This document shows, one piece after another, positions 6,510-9,964 of a stretch of DNA of 9,964 bases. Source of the DNA: an uncultured Granulicatella sp. (lineage in GTDB: Bacteria; Bacillota; Bacilli; Lactobacillales; Aerococcaceae); contig URWJ01000043.1 in the NCBI GenBank assembly GCA_900551535.1, positions 1-9,964 on the forward strand, in the 5' to 3' direction. The stretch's first letter is position 1. Each line of letters begins with the position of its first letter. The notes below the pieces were generated by a model. That model was not told where the DNA came from, did no database searches, and worked only from the letters and a program-made list of their open reading frames with translations. A program made the position numbers and the translations under genes.

Positions 6510-6899
6510 TTACTGATTCTTTTCTTTTATTAATTGTTCTAACTGAGGGGACCAACTTCCTCCACCAGAAAATAATTTTCCGTCAGGGTCGAGTTTTTCT
6601 AAAAACACGGATACCGTATACTCTTTATGATCATTCACATACAAATACACAATAATCCCGCCCATCGGATTCTTTTCAAAGGATGAAATTTCATACGATT
6701 GAATCACTCCCTGTTGTGTAAAAGCATCTTTATCTATATACTTTAAATCTTTCTCGTATACTCCCTTAGCTTCTTCACTATTCACAATCGAATTCATCTT
6801 CATTTGCTCTGTATATCCTAGGACTTTAAAACTAACAAATACAATAGCCACTATTACAAGCAACGCAGCTATTCCTTTTCCCAACCGTTTAAACGTCAT
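6510..6899 (-). CDS. Small membrane-anchored protein, DUF1310-like
   Basis: Protein of 129 residues with a basic N-terminus (MTFKRLGK) and a single hydrophobic segment (about 9-28) with no lipobox, so it is likely anchored by one N-terminal helix with the rest outside the cell. The soluble part has a SEEAKGVYE stretch (41-49), QSYEISSFEKNPMGGI (67-82) and predicted strands ending in a Ser-Pro-Gln-Leu segment near the C-terminus. The NPMGGI signature resembles DUF1310 proteins of streptococci and Listeria, which have no known function; this assignment is from memory of the family pattern. AAAAAGGAG (6908-6916) lies 8 bases before the ATG. It appears to be a single-gene unit, with its own promoter and the shared terminator. 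Confidence 0.75.
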   Translation of the reverse strand: MTFKRLGKGIAALLVIVAIVFVSFKVLGYTEQMKMNSIVNSEEAKGVYEKDLKYIDKDAFTQQGVIQSYEISSFEKNPMGGIIVYLYVNDHKEYTVSVFLEKLDPDGKLFSGGGSWSPQLEQLIKEKNQ

Positions 6900-6931
6900 C
6901 GCTATAACTCCTTTTTATCGTTGTTAGTTAT

Positions 6932-6940
6932 AGTATAACA
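6932..6940 (-). promoter_or_regulatory. Extended -10 promoter of the DUF1310-like gene
   Basis: Minus strand reads TGTTATACT: a TATACT hexamer (6932-6937) with the upstream TGn of an extended -10. No convincing -35 occurs at 16-18 bp (only T-rich sequence belonging to the yidD terminator). It lies about 16 bases before the ribosome binding site. Confidence 0.6.
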
Positions 6941-6950
6941 AAAAACTTCT

Positions 6951-6984
6951 TATACAAAAACAGCCGACTATTTCTAGTCAGCTG
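6951..6984 (-). terminator. Intrinsic terminator of the TVP38-yidD unit
   Basis: On the minus strand CAGCTGACTA-GAAA-TAGTCGGCTG forms a stem of two parts (CAGC/GCTG and GACTA/TAGTC, one mismatch) followed by TTTTTG. The hairpin overlaps the last codons of yidD, with the TAG stop (6974-6976) at the edge of the loop. Confidence 0.8.
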
Positions 6985-7258
6985 TGTCGTTTTTACTGGC
7001 ATCAATAATTTTCTTACGATAATCCTTGTTCCGTCTCAGCGTGAAATAGTCTGGAACGGGATCTTGACCACCTCTTATAAATGGATGGCATCTGCAAATG
7101 CGTCCGCACCCCATCAACACGCCTTTTAGCGCGCCATGCTTTTCAACTGCCTGAATCATATAGCTCGAGCAGGTTGGTCTATAAATACATGAAGGCGGGA
7201 ATAAGGGAGAGATCCACTTTTGATATCCACGCACGAGTGCAATCATGATTTTTTTCAT
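6974..7258 (-). CDS. yidD: YidD, membrane protein insertion efficiency factor
   Basis: YidD-family protein of 94 residues, a small membrane-associated protein that aids insertion and folding of membrane proteins by the YidC/Oxa1 system. Family features are the N-terminal amphipathic segment with YQKWISPLFPPSC (12-24), the CIYRPTCSSY cysteine motif (24-33), AVEKHG (37-42) and RCHPF with GGQDPVPD (56-70). It is not next to rnpA/yidC as in many genomes; instead it starts 15 bases after the TVP38/TMEM64-type gene. Its ribosome binding site is weak (AAAGCAG-like), which fits dependence on that upstream gene. A later in-frame ATG (residue 5) is possible but not better supported. Confidence 0.95.
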   Translation of the reverse strand: MKKIMIALVRGYQKWISPLFPPSCIYRPTCSSYMIQAVEKHGALKGVLMGCGRICRCHPFIRGGQDPVPDYFTLRRNKDYRKKIIDASKNDTAD

Positions 7259-7273
7259 CTCTATACTGCTTTC

Positions 7274-7882
7274 TTAATTAAATAATCTGAAGAAGGCTTG
7301 CGTTCCTTCTGCTGCAATCAGTGTATATACGTATAGCGTGACTGGTTTTGCGACTAAACAAATCGCGACGAATTTCTTAAAGGTCATATGACTGAGCCCT
7401 GCCACCATACATAGGAAGTCGTCTGGGAATCCAGGAAGAACCAGCGCCCAAAAGAAGATGCGCTCGAAGTGTTTTCCTTTATCCAAATAACCGATGTATT
7501 TATTGTACGTATCATCATCCACGAACGCTTTCGCCAACGTCTCACCGTAGCGACGAGCTAACCAGAAGTTGATACAAGAACCAATCATGATTCCCACAAA
7601 ATTATAAATCCAGCCATGAAGAGGCCCAAATACGATATGCCCGATGACACAAGTTAAGCCTCCCGGAATAATCGGGTAAACCACTTGGGTAATTTGAATC
7701 AGGATAAAAATCAAAATCCCTACCCATCCAGAGTGGGCAATGCTGTCACGGAATGGGCCATCTAGAGCAAAATAATCATTCTTTGCCACGAGCCATCCTA
7801 AAATAATCGTTAAAATAATCCCGATAATCGTTACGATACGAATGATTTTACGATTGAGTTCTATTGCTTTTTGAGTTTCCAC
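7274..7882 (-). CDS. TVP38/TMEM64 family (VTT domain) inner membrane protein
   Basis: Integral membrane protein of 202 residues from the TVP38/TMEM64 branch of the DedA/VTT superfamily, many of which are linked to lipid scrambling or membrane homeostasis; the substrate here is unknown. Hydrophobic segments lie at about 13-33, 52-72, 75-105, 141-163 and 168-190. The VTT signature is seen as PIIPGGLTCVIGHIVFGP (70-87), GSCINFWLARRYG (101-113) and LPGFPDDFLCMVAGLSHM (149-166), the latter carrying the paired re-entrant loop Pro/Asp residues. The start is GTG, backed by AAAGGAG (about 7888-7894). It heads a two-gene unit with yidD, which is reasonable since both act on the membrane. Confidence 0.9.
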   Translation of the reverse strand: METQKAIELNRKIIRIVTIIGIILTIILGWLVAKNDYFALDGPFRDSIAHSGWVGILIFILIQITQVVYPIIPGGLTCVIGHIVFGPLHGWIYNFVGIMIGSCINFWLARRYGETLAKAFVDDDTYNKYIGYLDKGKHFERIFFWALVLPGFPDDFLCMVAGLSHMTFKKFVAICLVAKPVTLYVYTLIAAEGTQAFFRLFN

Positions 7883-7911
7883 AGTTTACTCCTTTTATTG
7901 TTGTTACATGC

Positions 7912-7920
7912 ATTATAACA
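7912..7920 (-). promoter_or_regulatory. Extended -10 promoter of the TVP38-yidD unit
   Basis: Minus strand TGTTATAAT gives a perfect TATAAT (7912-7917) with extended TGn. No -35 hexamer is seen; the space is filled by an inverted repeat (7925-7945). The predicted start point near 7905 leaves a short leader before the AAAGGAG site. Confidence 0.65.
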
Positions 7921-7924
7921 GAGA

Positions 7925-7945
7925 TTGCTAAAAGTTCCTTAGCAA
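7925..7945. other. Perfect 7-bp inverted repeat: weak terminator or operator
   Basis: TTGCTAA-N7-TTAGCAA lies between the thioesterase stop and the TVP38 promoter. As a minus-strand hairpin it could end thioesterase transcription, but what follows is TCTCTGTT, a poor U-tract. On the plus strand it is followed by T-rich but interrupted sequence. Its centre is about -30 from the predicted TVP38 start point, so it may be an operator instead. The sequence does not decide between these. Confidence 0.45.
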
Positions 7946-7961
7946 CTTTCTTAGATTTTGT

Positions 7962-8495
7962 TTAAGATTCGCTCTCTTCCAAATTCCAAGGCTTCACAAC
8001 CGTGATATGTTCCATCAATGCTTCTTGTCGTCCAAGTTGCTCCAAGCGGGCCTTACGACGTTCTTCGTAGCCGCTGCAGATGAATTTCTCTTCATCCGTT
8101 TCTGGAACGATGGCATCCACTGTAAAATCCGTTTCGCCATCGCGAGGAAGTGCCACAAATGTCCAAAAGCTTGTCGCCGCTAAATAGCGTTCACCATTCA
8201 AGACATCTTCTCCGATCACTTTGCAGAAGACTTCCACACTCTTCTTCCCTGTTCCTGAGATATACGTCTCAACGCAAACAGAATGTCCTAACGGAAGTGG
8301 TTTTAAATAATTCATCGCGTCTACAGATGCCGTTACCGCAAGACGACGGCAATGACGGGATACCGTAATCGACGCACAGTCATCAATAATTCGTGTTAAA
8401 TTCCCTCCGAAAAGTGTGTTATGCATATTCACATCGAATGGGAAAATTCTACGCGCTTGAATCGCACGTGTTTGGCTACATGTTTTTGTACTCAT
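7962..8495 (-). CDS. Acyl-CoA thioesterase, hotdog fold (YkhA-like)
   Basis: Cytoplasmic acyl-CoA hydrolase of 177 residues with a single hotdog domain of the YkhA/BACH type, cleaving acyl-CoA to free fatty acid and CoA. The helix motif is clear: N-terminal MHNTLFGGNLTRIIDDCA (24-41), with Asn26 and Asp38/Asp39 at the positions of the usual active-site Asn and Asp. Strands follow with VTASVDAMNYLKPLPLG (54-70), typical of the fold's second part, and SFWTFVALP (109-117). The Glu/Arg-rich C-terminal tail (about 130-177) is usual for this group. AAGGAGCTAATCAA before the ATG is a good ribosome binding site. The gene stands alone behind its own promoter. Acyl chain preference cannot be told. Confidence 0.92.
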   Translation of the reverse strand: MSTKTCSQTRAIQARRIFPFDVNMHNTLFGGNLTRIIDDCASITVSRHCRRLAVTASVDAMNYLKPLPLGHSVCVETYISGTGKKSVEVFCKVIGEDVLNGERYLAATSFWTFVALPRDGETDFTVDAIVPETDEEKFICSGYEERRKARLEQLGRQEALMEHITVVKPWNLEESES

Positions 8496-8526
8496 TTGAT
8501 TAGCTCCTTGGATAGTTTACTGTTCC

Positions 8527-8555
8527 ATTCTAACATGAAACCAAATTGCGTTCAA
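8527..8555 (-). promoter_or_regulatory. Sigma-A promoter of the thioesterase gene
   Basis: Minus strand TTGAAC (8550-8555), a spacer of exactly 17 bp, and TAGAAT (8527-8532), with TGT directly ahead of the -10 as an extended element. It lies about 20 bases before the thioesterase ribosome binding site. Confidence 0.8.
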
Positions 8556-8640
8556 AGACACCTAACTAATTCTGATTTCTACGAATCCTCTTGATTTTTG
8601 ATAATAGCTGTAACGTTGCACCGCTGAGAGCCTCACGTAG

Positions 8641-8664
8641 AAAAAAAGACCCACAATGTGAGTC
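8641..8664 (-). terminator. Intrinsic terminator of the uS14/small-protein unit
   Basis: Minus strand GACTCAC-ATT-GTGGGTC (7 pairs including one G-T wobble, 8648-8664) followed by seven T residues. It starts 13 bases after the stop of the 36-residue ORF, which supports that ORF being the last gene of the unit. The remaining bases from about 8556 to 8640 show no gene or convincing element. Confidence 0.88.
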
Positions 8665-8676
8665 CGGTTACCCCTG

Positions 8677-8787
8677 TTATTTTTTCTTTGCGCGTTTGGC
8701 TTCGTGGATTAGCTTTAACGCTCTCTTTCTTGTTTTGATATTTGGGCTCTTCATTTGACGATAAGCCGTTGCTAAATCTTGTTTCAT
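8677..8787 (-). CDS. Small basic protein (36 aa) downstream of alternative uS14; putative metal homeostasis protein
   Basis: A 36-codon ORF starting MKQDLATAYRQM and ending in EAKRAKKK, rich in Lys and Arg, with a central SPNIKTRKRALKL (residues 14-26) and no cysteine. It is supported by a strong ribosome binding site (GAGGGGGTAAGG, 6 or fewer bases before the ATG), a position 17 bases after the uS14 stop, and a terminator just behind it. I recall near-identical short proteins in enterococci, lactobacilli and streptococci annotated as putative metal homeostasis protein; that is memory, not a search result. The charge and the ribosomal neighbour suggest RNA or ribosome binding, and the shared Zur-type promoter suggests production under zinc shortage. 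Both are inference; no function is established. Confidence 0.75.
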   Translation of the reverse strand: MKQDLATAYRQMKSPNIKTRKRALKLIHEAKRAKKK

Positions 8788-8804
8788 TAACCTTACCCCC
8801 TCTT

Positions 8805-9074
8805 CTACCAGCTTGCTTTTTGAACGCCTGGAATCAATCCTTGATGCGCTAATTCTCTAAACTTAATACGAGACATTCCAAATTTACGCATCACTCCTCT
8901 TGGGCGACCATCGATTTCATCACGACGGTTGAGGCGGTTCGGGTTGGAATCTTTAGGAAGTTTTCTTAGCCCTTCAATGTCTCCAGCTTGCTTTAATGCA
9001 TAGCGTTTTTCAGCGTAACGTTCGATGAGCGCTTGCTGTTTTTGATACTTTGCAATTTTAGATTTCTTTGCCAT
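8805..9074 (-). CDS. rpsN: Ribosomal protein uS14, zinc-independent (C-) paralogue
   Basis: Small-subunit ribosomal protein uS14 of 89 residues, a component of the 30S head. The C-terminal block with NRLNRRDEIDGRPRGVMRKF (46-65) and GMSRIKFRELAHQGLIPGV (66-84) is typical. There is no cysteine at all, so the CxxC zinc knuckle of the 61-residue C+ form is missing; this is the longer C- form. In Bacillus and relatives the C- paralogue is made when zinc is short and stands in for the zinc-bound form. Here the gene lies outside any ribosomal protein operon, has its own promoter, and carries a close match to the Zur operator at the predicted start point, which fits that role. Ribosome binding site is a modest GAAGAG. 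Confidence 0.96.
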   Translation of the reverse strand: MAKKSKIAKYQKQQALIERYAEKRYALKQAGDIEGLRKLPKDSNPNRLNRRDEIDGRPRGVMRKFGMSRIKFRELAHQGLIPGVQKASW

Positions 9075-9091
9075 TTTCTTCTCTTCTTTCT

Positions 9092-9112
9092 AAATCGAAA
9101 TAATTACGTTTT
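9092..9112. promoter_or_regulatory. Candidate Zur box overlapping the uS14 promoter start point
   Basis: The plus strand reads AAATCGAAATAATTACGTTT plus T. Against the Bacillus Zur core TCGTAATnATTACGA it matches all but two positions, and 8 of the 10 symmetric base pairs of the 21-mer are kept. The site begins three bases past the -10 and covers the predicted transcription start (near 9108), where a bound repressor would block initiation. The consensus is recalled from Bacillus; binding is inferred. Confidence 0.7.
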
Positions 9113-9114
9113 AC

Positions 9115-9143
9115 ATTGTATCAATTGTTCCTTTTAAAATCAA
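9115..9143 (-). promoter_or_regulatory. Sigma-A promoter of the uS14 unit
   Basis: Minus strand TTGATT (9138-9143), a 17-bp spacer, and TACAAT (9115-9120), about 40 bases upstream of the uS14 start codon. It sits directly after the glmM terminator, so the unit is transcribed on its own. Confidence 0.8.
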
Positions 9144-9153
9144 GTGGTTTACC

Positions 9154-9189
9154 CAAATAAAAAAGAGAGCTTTTTTCAAAGCTCTCTTT
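9154..9189 (-). terminator. Intrinsic terminator of glmM
   Basis: Minus strand AAAGAGAGCTTT-GAAA-AAAGCTCTCTTT, a perfect 12-bp stem with a GAAA tetraloop (9162-9189), runs into TTTTTTATTT. It starts 20 bases after the glmM stop codon. Confidence 0.93.
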
Positions 9190-9209
9190 CCTTATCGTTT
9201 ATTCTAAAA

Positions 9210-9964
9210 TTAGTCAATTCCAACTTCTTTGCGAACAACATCCGCGATACGTGTAACGTAGTCGTGAACGAGTTCATCTGTTGGGGCTTCAACCATGACA
9301 CGAACAAGCGGCTCTGTACCACTTGGACGTACAAGAACGCGGCCGTTTCCTGCCATCTCTGCTTCTACAGCATCGATGACTTCTTTAATGGCTGGAACTT
9401 CCATCACGCCATTTTTATCGCTCACACGGATGTTCACTAATTCTTGTGGGTATGTTGGCACTTCACTTGCTAATTCGCTTAATGTTTTACCAGTTTGTTT
9501 CATTACATTCATTAATTGAATTCCTGAAAGTAAGCCGTCTCCTGTTGTGTTTAAATCAAGGATAACGATATGTCCTGATTGTTCTCCACCGAAGTTGTAG
9601 TTGTTTTTACGCATTTCTTCAACAACGTAACGGTCACCTACAGCTGTTTGAAGGGCAACCATGCCTTCCGCTTCTACTGCTTTATGGAATCCTAAGTTAC
9701 TCATCACCGTTGATACGATTGTATCTTTGCTTAGCGTTCCTTGGTTCTTGAAGTGTTTACCAAGGATGAACATGATTTTATCGCCATCAACGATTTCGCC
9801 ATTTTCATCCACTGCGATACAGCGGTCGCCGTCTCCATCGAAGCTTAATCCAAGGTCTGCGCCTGTTTCTTTCACGAATGCCACTAACGCTTCTGGATGT
9901 GTTGATCCAACGCCATCGTTAATGTTCACGCCGTTTGGTTTGTCACCCATTGTGTGGAAGTCTG
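9210..9964 (-). CDS. glmM: Phosphoglucosamine mutase GlmM (3' part, cut by window edge)
   Basis: C-terminal part, about 251 residues, of GlmM, the cytoplasmic enzyme that turns glucosamine-6-phosphate into glucosamine-1-phosphate for UDP-GlcNAc and peptidoglycan synthesis. The frame stays open through the window end (residues DFHT precede the first internal Met), so the N-terminal domain with the active-site phosphoserine lies outside. What is seen: KPNGVNINDGVGSTH (sugar-binding domain), the metal-binding loop DGDGDR, the substrate loop GGEQSGH, and the phosphate-binding RPSGTEPLVRVMVE near the C-terminus. Of the alpha-D-phosphohexomutases, the GEQSGH and VNIN...GSTH pattern points to GlmM. 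It is followed by a strong terminator. Confidence 0.97.
   Translation of the reverse strand, partial: DFHTMGDKPNGVNINDGVGSTHPEALVAFVKETGADLGLSFDGDGDRCIAVDENGEIVDGDKIMFILGKHFKNQGTLSKDTIVSTVMSNLGFHKAVEAEGMVALQTAVGDRYVVEEMRKNNYNFGGEQSGHIVILDLNTTGDGLLSGIQLMNVMKQTGKTLSELASEVPTYPQELVNIRVSDKNGVMEVPAIKEVIDAVEAEMAGNGRVLVRPSGTEPLVRVMVEAPTDELVHDYVTRIADVVRKEVGID

Noticed and set aside
8608..8640. CTGAGAG sequence resembling part of a TPP riboswitch
   Set aside because: The second conserved TPP block (ACCTGATCTGGATAAT type) is missing, and no thiamine gene follows.
9144..9440. Plus-strand open frame across the uS14 promoter and glmM 3' end
   Set aside because: It runs through the glmM terminator and antisense to a clear glmM domain, with no family resemblance or ribosome binding site.

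Overview
The window looks like chromosomal DNA from a low-GC Gram-positive bacterium of the order Lactobacillales. The evidence is AT-rich codon use, strong AAGGAG-type ribosome binding sites, a lactate-racemisation (lar) locus like that of Lactobacillus plantarum, and a probable DUF1310 protein. A Carnobacteriaceae/Granulicatella-type host is a guess; the genus cannot be fixed from the sequence alone. There are no rRNA or tRNA genes, no CRISPR array and no insertion sequence, and no gap between genes exceeds 300 bases.

The left two thirds is a complete lar locus built around a divergent promoter region near 2114-2265. Rightward run larA (lactate racemase), larB and larC (cofactor synthesis) and larD (MIP/aquaglyceroporin channel), closed by a bidirectional terminator. 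Leftward run larR (Crp/Fnr-type regulator), larE (sulfur transferase) and a DUF924 gene of unknown function that overlaps larE by one base; a terminator follows near 37-60. LarB, LarE and LarC together make the nickel-pincer cofactor (NPN) carried by LarA, LarD moves lactate across the membrane, and LarR probably senses lactate. LarA keeps every active-site residue I could check, with L. plantarum numbering. Points of note are a 68-residue His tract in LarC (38 His), LarC as one unbroken frame, an NQA instead of an NPA second motif in LarD, and larE sitting in the regulator's operon.

The right third is leftward throughout: the 3' part of glmM (cut by the window edge), then a small transcription unit with a cysteine-free uS14 gene and an unlisted 36-codon basic ORF. 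That unit has a TTGATT-17-TACAAT promoter, and a close match to the Bacillus Zur box covers its predicted start point, which suggests a zinc-starvation response. Next come an acyl-CoA thioesterase, a TVP38/TMEM64-family membrane protein with yidD directly behind it, and a small membrane-anchored DUF1310-like protein that converges on larD.

The most interesting points for follow-up are the Zur-box/uS14/36-residue-protein unit, the lar operator whose single palindrome sits at canonical Crp distances from both divergent promoters, the NQA motif in LarD, and the DUF924 gene coupled to larE.
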